Shown in pieces: positions 34,443-43,439 of a stretch of 64,000 nt of DNA (its first letter is position 1; each line of letters starts with the position of its first letter). Position numbers and translations under genes: made by a program. The notes below the pieces were generated by a model that worked only from the letters and a program-made list of their open reading frames with translations, had not been told where the DNA came from and ran no database searches. The stretch is from contig NZ_CAMYKO010000001.1 of NCBI RefSeq assembly GCF_947259025.1, forward strand, positions 1 to 64,000, written 5' to 3'. Source of the DNA: an uncultured Methylophaga sp. GTDB lineage: Bacteria > Pseudomonadota > Gammaproteobacteria > Nitrosococcales > Methylophagaceae.

Positions 34443-35057
34443 ATGTCCAGACAAAACATCGGCCCCGACAGCGTGATTTTACGAGGCTTTGTTGCCAGTC
34501 AGGCAACAGCGCTGCTGGATCTGATTGAAACGGTGACCCGGCAGTCCCCCCTGAGACAAATGACAACCCCGGGTGGCTTCAAAATGAAAGCACAGTTGAG
34601 TAACTGCGGCCAGCGGGGCTGGGTCACTGACGCAAAAGGTTATCGTTACCAAGCGACTGATCCCCTGACCGAACAGCCCTGGCCGCCCATGCCGGACCTG
34701 ATCTCAGCACTGGCTCGCGATGCCGCCGGTGAGACGGGCTTTGCCGACTTCAGCCCCGATGTCTGCCTGATTAACTGTTATCAGCCGGGTGCCGGCATGG
34801 GGCTGCATCAGGACAAAGATGAACGCGACTTCAATCAACCTATCGTATCCATTTCACTGGGCGTGCCGGCCATCTTTCTGTTCGGTGGTCTTAGACGCAA
34901 AGACAAACCTGATGCCTACCTGCTTGAGCATGGCGATGTCGTGGTCTGGGGCGGGGAAGATCGGCTGCGCTTTCATGGCATCCGTCCACTAAAACTGGCT
35001 CATCACCCGGATACCGGCCAAAAACGCTTTAACCTCACTTTGCGACAAGCAGATTGA
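34443..35057 (+). CDS. alkB: Alpha-ketoglutarate-dependent DNA repair dioxygenase AlkB
   Basis: 204 aa, usual AlkB length. Fe(II) and 2-oxoglutarate ligands are visible: GLHQDKDE (HxD), FHGI (second His) and the closing RFNLTLRQ with the paired arginines. NCYQPGAGMG is the lid before the site. It removes 1-methyladenine and 3-methylcytosine lesions in DNA oxidatively. Co-transcribed with the renalase-like gene. No Ada-type operator was seen. Confidence 0.92.
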   Translation: MSRQNIGPDSVILRGFVASQATALLDLIETVTRQSPLRQMTTPGGFKMKAQLSNCGQRGWVTDAKGYRYQATDPLTEQPWPPMPDLISALARDAAGETGFADFSPDVCLINCYQPGAGMGLHQDKDERDFNQPIVSISLGVPAIFLFGGLRRKDKPDAYLLEHGDVVVWGGEDRLRFHGIRPLKLAHHPDTGQKRFNLTLRQAD

Positions 35058-35210
35058 GACCCAGTTACTAGACGAAATAATATTCACTAGCGATAATAGC
35101 TGTAATCGCTTATTTCCCCCGGAACACAGGGAATTTTAACCGCCGGGCTTTGTAGTGGCATTATTGCAGGATGCACGGTCAGACACGCCACGATACTGAG
35201 GTACGTAATC

Positions 35211-36356
35211 TTGACTGGCGAAAAAAATAAACAGCAGGGCCAGCAACCATATATTTCTGCCAGGAGGCAAAGTATTCTGAACAGAAAAAAGAATGTACTG
35301 ATCATTGATGATCAAACTACCGGCCGTGCGATCCTTCAAAAGGTCATCGAGCAAATCGCTGACAACCTGCAAGTCACTGCCTTTGGCAGCCCGACTGAAG
35401 CCCTCGACTGGATAAGCAATAACGACCCGGACCTTATCATCACTGACTACCGGATGCCGGAAATGGATGGCATCGCGTTTATCCGCAGTGTTCGCCAACA
35501 GGCACACTGTGAAAACGTGCCGATCATGATGATCACCGTGGTCAGTGAAAAAGCAGTTCGCTACGAAGCACTGGAAGCCGGCGCTACCGCGTTTCTGACC
35601 CGCCCCATCGATCAGATAGAATGCCGAACCAGTTGCCGCAACCTGCTGAAAATGCAGGAACAAAACCTGATTATTCAGGATCGGGCCGAGTGGCTGGCCA
35701 GACAGGTCGATGTCGCCACCGAACAGATCATCCAGCGTGAAAAAGAGACTATCCTGCGGCTGGCCCGGGCCGGTGAATACCGTGATGAAGGCACGGGTAA
35801 TCATGTCCTGCGGATGGCAAAATACTCACGCCAGATTGCTGAAGCCATGGGCACGTTCAGTGAACAGGACTGTGAAGATCTGGAATATGCCGCGCCGATG
35901 CATGATATCGGCAAGATAGGCATCCCCGACGGTATTCTGCTCAAACCCGGCAAGCTCAATGGTTACGAGTGGGAAATTATGCAATCCCATACCACGATTG
36001 GACACGCCATTCTCTCTGACAGCCAGTCACGCTACATGCAGATCGGGGCCATCATTGCCCTCAATCACCATGAACGTTTTGACGGTAAAGGCTATCCGAA
36101 TGGACTGGCCGGTGACGATATTCCCCTGATTGCCCGTGTCGTTGCCGTCGCCGACGTGTTTGATGCTTTGGTGTCAGCCCGCCCTTATAAAGAGGCCTGG
36201 GACACGGATGAGGCCATCGCTTACATACAGCAGCAATCGGGCACGCATCTGGATCCACAATGTGTCGATGCATTTATGCAACGACTGGATGCGATACGAC
36301 AGATTCAGCAAGATTACAGCGATACGCCGGCATCAGAGACTGAGCCAAATGTCTGA
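35211..36356 (+). CDS. rpfG: RpfG-like response regulator, HD-GYP c-di-GMP phosphodiesterase
   Basis: 381 aa, close to RpfG. The receiver domain (about 28-150) has LIIDDQ and the phospho-acceptor Asp in LIITDYRMPEMDG. The HD-GYP domain (about 190-360) shows HVLRMAKYS, MHDIGKIGIPD and HHERFDGKGYPNGL, all needed for c-di-GMP breakdown. Start is TTG with GAGG upstream; no in-frame ATG precedes the receiver. Its end overlaps rpfC by 8 bp, so signal from RpfC should pass to it. Confidence 0.88.
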   Translation: MTGEKNKQQGQQPYISARRQSILNRKKNVLIIDDQTTGRAILQKVIEQIADNLQVTAFGSPTEALDWISNNDPDLIITDYRMPEMDGIAFIRSVRQQAHCENVPIMMITVVSEKAVRYEALEAGATAFLTRPIDQIECRTSCRNLLKMQEQNLIIQDRAEWLARQVDVATEQIIQREKETILRLARAGEYRDEGTGNHVLRMAKYSRQIAEAMGTFSEQDCEDLEYAAPMHDIGKIGIPDGILLKPGKLNGYEWEIMQSHTTIGHAILSDSQSRYMQIGAIIALNHHERFDGKGYPNGLAGDDIPLIARVVAVADVFDALVSARPYKEAWDTDEAIAYIQQQSGTHLDPQCVDAFMQRLDAIRQIQQDYSDTPASETEPNV

Positions 36357-38892
36357 AACCCGCGAGACGGAACAAACAAAAAAGACATCACGCCTCTTAC
36401 CTGAAACAGGTGACAGTGAACCTGAACAGGCAATCAAAGTCCGCCTGGGCATTGGACTGGCCATACTGCTCTATTTCTGTGTGCCATGGGGAGCAGATGA
36501 ACAGTTTCTGACAACCCTGCTCTCCACCCCCAGCCTGGTTACCATGGTCTACTACGCGGGTGCCATTGCTATTGCCATTGCTATTTATCTCAGACCAAGA
36601 CCTTCACCTGTCAGGCGTGTCGCCGGTATCTGGCTGGATCTGACATCGCTCTCCATTCTGATGATTTACTCCGGTGATGAGAGTGTTTTTCTATTTGTCA
36701 TTTATTTGTGGGTTATTCTCGGCAACGGCTTTCGTTTTGGCAGTCATTACCTTTACATATCACTGGCCATCGGTATCCTTGGCTTCACTACCGCACTGAG
36801 CACAGGCGATTACTGGCAGGATATTCAACACAAGCCAATCGGCTACAGTCTGCTTTTGTTATTGCTACTCATCCCGCTCTACTCCGCGTTCCTGATCAAC
36901 AAACTCCACGCAGCCATCCGCTCAGCAAAACTTGCCAATGAGGCCAAAAGCCGCTTTCTGGCGAATATGTCACATGAGTTGCGTACGCCCTTGAATGGCG
37001 TCATTGGTATTGCTGACTTGCTGGGTGAGACCTCGATGAGCCGTCAACAGCATGAATTCGTCAGCATTATGCGTAGTTCGGCCAATACACTGCTGGGGCT
37101 GATCGAAAACGTCCTCGATATCTCAAAAATTGAGGCTGGTAAAATCAACATCGCCAGAGAACCCTTCGATTTACACAGTCTTACCAACAACATCACTCAG
37201 TTACAGTCAACGATGGGCACGGCTAAAGGCTTGAGAGTCACGCAATGCATCGACTCCAGAATCGACTTCCACTTACTGGGTGACCCGCAGCACCTGAGGC
37301 AGGTACTGATCAACCTGATGGGGAATGCGATAAAGTTTACAAATACAGGCAGCGTCAAGCTGCTCATTCAGCAACTTGATGCTGATAAAATGGCGAATAA
37401 AGTGAGAATCCGCTTTGAAATTCAGGATACCGGCATTGGTATTTCAGAGGATAATATTGAAACAATTTTTGAAGATTTCACTCAAGCGAACAACAGCGGC
37501 GCCGTTAAATATCAGGGGACGGGACTCGGCACCACTATTTCAAAACAACTCGTTGAACTCATGGGAGGAGAGATAGGCGTAGAAAGCGAATTGGGCTCAG
37601 GTACCACATTCTGGTTCGAGCTCGCTTTTGACACCGACTCTAGTCACGCATTGCAACTAACTGACCAAAAAGTACTCCTGTTAACCAGTGAACAATCAGC
37701 CCATGAGCTGCGACAAAACCTTGACAGCTGGCATGTTCAACACCAGACAGTCACTTCCTCAGCACAGGCCATGGCTGCGCTAATGAATGCTGACAGTCAT
37801 AACCAACCCTTTGATACGCTGATTGTTGAACAAAACAGTATGTCGGGCATCACCCCTGTGCAATACGCTCAGATGCTCTCCCAGGAACAACAACTTGAAC
37901 AGCTATCGCTCATCCTGATTCATCCCGAAGACGATTTGTTAACGGATGATGCGCTTAACCTCTATTACCTGTCATCAATTCGGGATTTAGCCGATAAACG
38001 CACGTTGTTCAATGCACTGCATGCTTCAGAAGCCTCACATCAATCATCCAGCAATGTGGTCAGCCTGAACGATTTCTATCACTCACAAGCAACCAGTAAA
38101 AAAGCCCTCACTATTCTGGTAGCCGAGGACAATCATGTTAACCAGCGGGTACTGGAAGGCATGCTTGGCAAGTTGGGCCATCATGTTTTACTCGCTGATA
38201 ATGGTGAAATCGCGATGGATATCATCAGCGACAGACACGATGATATTGATTTGATGATACTGGATATGAATATGCCGGAGTACTCGGGCGCCGAGATCCT
38301 CAAGGCAATGCGTTTTATCGACTCATCCAGAAAAATTCCCTCTATTATGCTGACGGCTGATGCCACGCCCGAGGCAGAACAACGTAGCAAAGAGGCCGGT
38401 GCCGATTTGTTTTTGACCAAACCCATAGACTCAAAAAAACTGCTCGCCCACATTGCAGTTATCTCGAATCAGCTTGCTGAACTGCAGCCAGATGTTACGG
38501 AAACGGCAACACAGGATGAGTCAAAAGAAGCGCTTATCAATCACCGCCATCTGCAGGATCTTGAGGCGCTGGGTGGTGGTGCTCATTTCATGGCAGATTT
38601 GGTTGAGGGGTTTTCCATGGACGGCAGAAAACATCTGACAATCATCAATCGGTCATGGTCAGATGACTACTATCAGTACCGCGAAAGCCTGCACGCCCTG
38701 AAAGGTACTTCAACCGAGTTGGGGGCACAGCGCTTATCTTCGCTGTGCCGAGAAGCAGAGCAACTGAAGCCTGATCAAATCAACTCTGACGAGATGCAGG
38801 GCCTGGTACAGGAAATCAACCAAGTGTTTGAAGACACGCTCTCGGGACTCAAGAGCGCGCTTCAAACCGAGGCCCATCAAACTAGCCAGTAA
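36349..38892 (+). CDS. rpfC: RpfC-like hybrid sensor histidine kinase for DSF
   Basis: 847 aa from ATG 36349 (MSETRETEQT); the 920-aa track version starts inside rpfG in another frame and is wrong. Order: five membrane helices (about 35-185) as in RpfC, kinase with MSHELRTPLNGV, LINLMGNAIKF and GTGLGTTISKQL, receiver (ILVAEDNHVNQR, ILDMNMPEYSG) and a C-terminal HPt with HALKGTSTELG. In Xanthomonas RpfC senses diffusible signal factor and drives RpfG. It converges on rpfF with an 11-bp overlap. Confidence 0.87.
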   Translation: MSETRETEQTKKTSRLLPETGDSEPEQAIKVRLGIGLAILLYFCVPWGADEQFLTTLLSTPSLVTMVYYAGAIAIAIAIYLRPRPSPVRRVAGIWLDLTSLSILMIYSGDESVFLFVIYLWVILGNGFRFGSHYLYISLAIGILGFTTALSTGDYWQDIQHKPIGYSLLLLLLLIPLYSAFLINKLHAAIRSAKLANEAKSRFLANMSHELRTPLNGVIGIADLLGETSMSRQQHEFVSIMRSSANTLLGLIENVLDISKIEAGKINIAREPFDLHSLTNNITQLQSTMGTAKGLRVTQCIDSRIDFHLLGDPQHLRQVLINLMGNAIKFTNTGSVKLLIQQLDADKMANKVRIRFEIQDTGIGISEDNIETIFEDFTQANNSGAVKYQGTGLGTTISKQLVELMGGEIGVESELGSGTTFWFELAFDTDSSHALQLTDQKVLLLTSEQSAHELRQNLDSWHVQHQTVTSSAQAMAALMNADSHNQPFDTLIVEQNSMSGITPVQYAQMLSQEQQLEQLSLILIHPEDDLLTDDALNLYYLSSIRDLADKRTLFNALHASEASHQSSSNVVSLNDFYHSQATSKKALTILVAEDNHVNQRVLEGMLGKLGHHVLLADNGEIAMDIISDRHDDIDLMILDMNMPEYSGAEILKAMRFIDSSRKIPSIMLTADATPEAEQRSKEAGADLFLTKPIDSKKLLAHIAVISNQLAELQPDVTETATQDESKEALINHRHLQDLEALGGGAHFMADLVEGFSMDGRKHLTIINRSWSDDYYQYRESLHALKGTSTELGAQRLSSLCREAEQLKPDQINSDEMQGLVQEINQVFEDTLSGLKSALQTEAHQTSQ

Positions 38893-39778
38893 CAGCTTCA
38901 GTGTGTTGTGTTCTCTGCGACTGTCTCTGCACCAGCCTTTGCATCATGCGCAAATCTTTGGGTCTTAACTTCAAAGCTGATTCGACCCAGATCTTGGTGA
39001 TATTCAATAGCTCATCGTAACTCACCGGGTTACATAGATCGCGCACTCTGCGCAGGGCCTGATGACTGTTCTGATTTTTGGAAGCTTTGTTGATGTAGCG
39101 ATAGACAGCAAGTTCACCGTCTCCGGCTTCAGCCAGTTCATCAACCACGCCCATCTCAAACAATTCTTCCGCGCTGTAAAGCTTGCCCGACAAAATCATC
39201 TGTTCCGCTCTCGCAGCGCCAATTTTTCTGGAGAGCAACGAGTACGCCCCCATCCCGGGGAATAAGTTAAACAACACCTCCGGCAGACCTAACTTAGTGC
39301 CCTTCTCTGCAATCAGCACGTTGCTGGACAAAGCTGCCTCAAAACCGCCACCCAGTGCATCGCCTTTCACCAGGGCAATGGTCGTCAGATCAGTATTGAG
39401 GTGAATCATGTTCGCATACAGCACATCAATACAACTGACGGCATACCGTAGCAGGCCATCCGCATCCTGTTCGGCAATAAGTTTAGAAAACAACTCCAGG
39501 TCACCGCCCAGATTGAAAACACCATCAATATCTGATGCCAGCACCAGATAGTCATATTTTTCGCCCTGGCTTGCCAGCATTTCCTGTCTGACACTGGAAA
39601 AGTAAGAGGAAATACTGCTCAGCAGTGTTGGGGTGAAGCACGGCCGCGGCGTTCCTTTCATTGAAAACCAGCCAGCTTTGTACTTGGCATCATAAAAAGT
39701 CTTCAGTTGTTCATATTCAGACGTGCTTGCTGTCTGCACATCTGACACATTTTGTTTCAATTGGGCAGTGGCGTTCAT
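38882..39778 (-). CDS. rpfF: RpfF-like DSF synthase (crotonase fold)
   Basis: 298 aa. The blocks FNLGGDLELF, GDALGGGFEAALSSNV and LGLPEVLFNLFPGMGAYS are those of RpfF rather than ordinary enoyl-CoA hydratases; both catalytic Glu (in GFEAAL and GLPEVL) are present. RpfF makes cis-2-unsaturated fatty acid signals from acyl-ACP. It is convergent with rpfC as in Xanthomonas. The 240-bp space before HDAC should hold its promoter. Confidence 0.88.
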   Translation of the reverse strand: MNATAQLKQNVSDVQTASTSEYEQLKTFYDAKYKAGWFSMKGTPRPCFTPTLLSSISSYFSSVRQEMLASQGEKYDYLVLASDIDGVFNLGGDLELFSKLIAEQDADGLLRYAVSCIDVLYANMIHLNTDLTTIALVKGDALGGGFEAALSSNVLIAEKGTKLGLPEVLFNLFPGMGAYSLLSRKIGAARAEQMILSGKLYSAEELFEMGVVDELAEAGDGELAVYRYINKASKNQNSHQALRRVRDLCNPVSYDELLNITKIWVESALKLRPKDLRMMQRLVQRQSQRTQHTEAVTG

Positions 39779-40021
39779 TGCGTTCTCCTTGAACCTATTG
39801 TCTTGACCTTGAAGCCAGCTGGAAACTGTATTCTCGGCGTGTACAACAGATTATTTGCAGAAGCTGTGCCACCCCGACACTACGCCTTTATAGAAACCTG
39901 CCGACAAGGAATAAAATCAATAAATATCAATAACTTAAAAACAAGCGTAGTTTATTGAGATTAGCAGGGACAAACGCTGAAAAATGTGATCGAAACGATC
40001 TGTCAGAAAATTGACTTTTAC

Positions 40022-40999
40022 TTATTGCTGTGTCAATGCCTCAAGATGACTGACTGCAGCCCGGGCATTGCCCTGAATGTTATATCCACCTTCAAGCACC
40101 GAAACCAGACGCCCATCACAAAACTCATCCGCCAGTTGCATGACCCAGCGCGTCAGTTGCGCAAAGCCCTGATCAGTGATGGCAAAACAGCCCAGTAAAT
40201 CATCCACGCGGCTATCAAACCCGGCAGAGACCAGGATTAGATCTGGTTTGAATTTGGTCAGTGCGGGTCGCAGGTGTTGCTCAAAGGCGGCCAGAATGGC
40301 TTTATCGTCCGTACCACAACCAAGGTGCACATTAATATTGAAGCCCTCACCATCCCCCTCACCGGTTCGGGATGGGCTGCCGGTGCCGGGATAGGCATAC
40401 TGATCATGGGTGGAGAAAAACAGCACCGAGGGGTCACTGTAAAAAGCCCACTCTGTGCCATTGCCATGGTGATAGTCCCAGTCAATGATCAGCACTTTTT
40501 CCGCTTCATATTTTTGCTGAGCATAGCGGGCGGCAATCGCAATGTGGTTGAAATAGCAGAAACCTTCTTCACGGCCGGTGTTCAGCGCGTGGTGGCCCGG
40601 TGGCCGGGACGCACAAAAAGCATTTCTGACTTTCCCCTGCATGACGGCATCAACGGCAGCAAGACATGCAGCGGTAGCTGGCAGGACATTATTGTATGTC
40701 TCAGCGTCTGATTTTATCGCGTCAATATGTTGCTTACTGTGGATCTGCAACAGCCAGGGTTCTACCTGTTCAGTAGCCAGTGGTTCCATTTTTTCCAGCA
40801 CAGGCTGCTCGGGCATGGCCATAACAGCCTTTTTTAGTGTCCGGTATCGTGCTGGCGACTCAGGGTGAGCCGGAGAGATTTGATGCTGACTGAAACGATC
40901 ATCAAGCAGGACAGCAGTGTGACTTTTTTGTCCCGCATTAGCATATCGGTTGAATGCAACCGACCCTAATATGACTGATATAAAATCACGTCGATTCAT
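40022..40999 (-). CDS. Histone-deacetylase-like amidohydrolase with Tat-type signal
   Basis: 325 aa. The active site of class II type HDAC/acetylpolyamine amidohydrolases is intact: RPPGHHA, GFCYFNHIAIAA, WDYHHGNGTEW (zinc Asp/His) and SAGFDSRVDD, GGYN. The N-terminus MNRRDFISVILGSVAFNRYA is a short Tat-type signal, which would place the enzyme in the periplasm, unusual for this family. Likely removes acetyl groups from small amines or other acylated compounds. Sits 19 bp after the GGDEF-EAL gene end on the same strand. Confidence 0.8.
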   Translation of the reverse strand: MNRRDFISVILGSVAFNRYANAGQKSHTAVLLDDRFSQHQISPAHPESPARYRTLKKAVMAMPEQPVLEKMEPLATEQVEPWLLQIHSKQHIDAIKSDAETYNNVLPATAACLAAVDAVMQGKVRNAFCASRPPGHHALNTGREEGFCYFNHIAIAARYAQQKYEAEKVLIIDWDYHHGNGTEWAFYSDPSVLFFSTHDQYAYPGTGSPSRTGEGDGEGFNINVHLGCGTDDKAILAAFEQHLRPALTKFKPDLILVSAGFDSRVDDLLGCFAITDQGFAQLTRWVMQLADEFCDGRLVSVLEGGYNIQGNARAAVSHLEALTQQ

Positions 41000-41018
41000 T
41001 TCGTTTGCCTATCTGTTT

Positions 41019-43421
41019 TCAGGCTAGTTTCGAAGTATTCATCCAACTGACACTGTCGGGGTGAAGAATAAAATCAATCGGCATGGGTTTGCCAAGGTAG
41101 TAACCCTGGCCATAGTCGACGCCGATCGACTTTAGTTTTGCCCAGATGTCTTCACTCTCAACAAATTCTGCAATGGTTTCCAGCCCCATTACATGACCGA
41201 TATCGTTAATTGATTTAACCATCTCGAGGTCAATAGGATCACTCATCATATCCCGCACGAACATGCCATCGATTTTGATGCTTTGCACAGGCAGGTTTTT
41301 GAGATAGCCAAATGATGATAAACCACTGCCAAAATCATCGAGCGAGAACTGACAACCTATTTCTGACAAGGCTTTGATAAAAGCGTTGGCATTACGCATA
41401 TTACCGATGGCTGCCGTTTCTGTAATTTCAAACTTTATCAACGAAGCACTGAAACCAGCTGTGGCGAGCTTGCTGGTAATATAAGCCAGCATATCAGTAT
41501 GCCCCAATGAGGCACCCGACAGATTAATCGCCATTGTTTTGAGAAAAGGTAACGTTTGTATATGCGTTTCCAACCAATCAAACACATTGTCGATAACCCA
41601 TTTATCGATCTTATCTGACAAGTTATAACGCTCGGCCGAAGGAAGAAATGCGCCCGGCGGATACTGCTCTCCCTGTCTTCCCCGCAGACGAACCAGAACC
41701 TCAAAAGCATCCAACTGGTTAGATCCGGTGTGGATAATTGGCTGAACTTCCAGTTCCAGTCGCTCTTCCAGCAAAGCTTCTCTTATCTCATTGACCCACT
41801 TGAACTCACCTTCCTGTTCTGCGAGACGCGAATCCTGGTGCTCGTAAAGATAGACACGGTTTCTGCCTGCATTCTTAGCTGCATAGCACGCAGTATCTGC
41901 TTGTTTGAGTACTTCTGTGCGGTTGGCCGAGCGGCGATCAATCACCGTAACGCCAATACTCACGCCAATGGTAAAGACCTGTGAATCCCAGATAAACTGA
42001 AACGCCTCAATCAATTCTCTGAATTTATCAGCGATCTGCTGAGCCTGTTGAGACTGGCAATCAGGAATCAAAATAGCAAACTCATCTCCTCCCAGCCTGG
42101 CCAGAGTGTCAGTTTTTCTGGTAGAGCCACTCAGTAACTTACCAAGTTGACGTAACAATTCATCGCCAGCGATATGGCCACAGGTATCGTTGATAATTTT
42201 AAATTGGTCCAAATCCAGAAAGCACAGTGCATGTTCCGATTCATGGCGCTTAGCATCGGCCACCATCTCCGTGAGTCTGTTCTCAAACTCAACCCTGTTA
42301 ATCAGACCAGTCAAGTCATCATGCGTCGCCTGATAGGACAGCCTTTCAGCGAGCTGTTTTGAATTGGTGATGTCTTCATAAATAACAACGTAATGAGTCA
42401 CCTTGCCGCTATCCTGGACCGCGGCCAGATAGACTTTTATCCAGTGGTGCGTTTGATCCTTTCTGAGGTTACGGATTTCACCACTCCACTCACCGCGTCT
42501 GGCGAGTGTCGACCAAATCTGTTTTAACTTTCTGCGCGGAAAAGTAGTGGACATGTAACTGTCCAGCTTTTTTCCTAGTACTTCATCTGAGCTGTAACCC
42601 GAGACCTGCTCACACTTTTTGTTCGTATACTCGATATAACCATCAGCATCCGTGATCAAAATAGGGTTGGGACTCGATTCCACCGCACGTGAGAGTTTCA
42701 GCATATGCCCCTGACTGGACTTGAGCTTTTTGTTTGCCTCTAGCAGCGCTTGTGTTCGCTCCTTAACCAATTGATCACGCTGTCTGGCTTCATGGTTAAG
42801 CTTATCCAGCAGACTCTGATTCCTTCGCTGTAACAACAACCCCTGAACCACATTCACGTTGGCTTTTTTTGCCAGTGACATCATCATCAGGTAATAGGCG
42901 ACAAAGGCAAAAGTCAGGAAATAGAGCAGACTCTGGGCTTGCGTAGACTGCATCTGGTAAAAGGACATTGAAGTCAGTAAAACCAACTGGGGAACGGTAT
43001 AGGCAAGATAAGCAGGGAACCATGCTGATAGAACAGGCACGGCTGCTGCCACTACCGTACAAATTAGAATATAAAAGAGCGTATTGATTTGTATCTCATT
43101 AATGAGCACATAAAAAATACTAGAACTTCCCCAGGCCAGACCAATCAAGAAGGTCACGAACACGTAGGCATGAATCCACTTCAGCGGTTCAATTGTTCTA
43201 TTCTTTGAATGAAATTTGAACCGAAACAGTAACAGCAGACGTGAAAATGCCAATACACTGATTACAATACTCCAAACCATCAGCAAATGACCCTGACTGT
43301 GGTCATGGAATAAGTAAGACATCAACACCGCAACACCAATAACGGTCACGTTGGAAGACAGTGCTTGCTGATAGAGTAACAGTGCCTGCTGTTTTAATAT
43401 CTGTGGATCATCCCTGTTCAT
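41019..43421 (-). CDS. Membrane GGDEF-EAL protein with PAS sensor
   Basis: 800 aa. About six membrane helices (1-190), a coiled linker, a PAS domain (about 235-355), GGDEF (LARLGGDEFAIL, with an RxxD inhibitory site five residues before) and EAL (begins FEVLVRLRG, later DDFGSG and KIDGMF). The catalytic Glu is kept though the triplet reads EVL. It may both make and break c-di-GMP. Encoded 18 bp after its larger paralogue. Confidence 0.87.
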   Translation of the reverse strand: MNRDDPQILKQQALLLYQQALSSNVTVIGVAVLMSYLFHDHSQGHLLMVWSIVISVLAFSRLLLLFRFKFHSKNRTIEPLKWIHAYVFVTFLIGLAWGSSSIFYVLINEIQINTLFYILICTVVAAAVPVLSAWFPAYLAYTVPQLVLLTSMSFYQMQSTQAQSLLYFLTFAFVAYYLMMMSLAKKANVNVVQGLLLQRRNQSLLDKLNHEARQRDQLVKERTQALLEANKKLKSSQGHMLKLSRAVESSPNPILITDADGYIEYTNKKCEQVSGYSSDEVLGKKLDSYMSTTFPRRKLKQIWSTLARRGEWSGEIRNLRKDQTHHWIKVYLAAVQDSGKVTHYVVIYEDITNSKQLAERLSYQATHDDLTGLINRVEFENRLTEMVADAKRHESEHALCFLDLDQFKIINDTCGHIAGDELLRQLGKLLSGSTRKTDTLARLGGDEFAILIPDCQSQQAQQIADKFRELIEAFQFIWDSQVFTIGVSIGVTVIDRRSANRTEVLKQADTACYAAKNAGRNRVYLYEHQDSRLAEQEGEFKWVNEIREALLEERLELEVQPIIHTGSNQLDAFEVLVRLRGRQGEQYPPGAFLPSAERYNLSDKIDKWVIDNVFDWLETHIQTLPFLKTMAINLSGASLGHTDMLAYITSKLATAGFSASLIKFEITETAAIGNMRNANAFIKALSEIGCQFSLDDFGSGLSSFGYLKNLPVQSIKIDGMFVRDMMSDPIDLEMVKSINDIGHVMGLETIAEFVESEDIWAKLKSIGVDYGQGYYLGKPMPIDFILHPDSVSWMNTSKLA

Positions 43422-43439
43422 GGCTCAGTGTCCGTCAAC

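Noticed and set aside
36130-36348. N-terminal extension of the 920-aa rpfC ORF
   Set aside because: It lies in another frame inside the HD-GYP coding region of rpfG and is not sensor-kinase-like.
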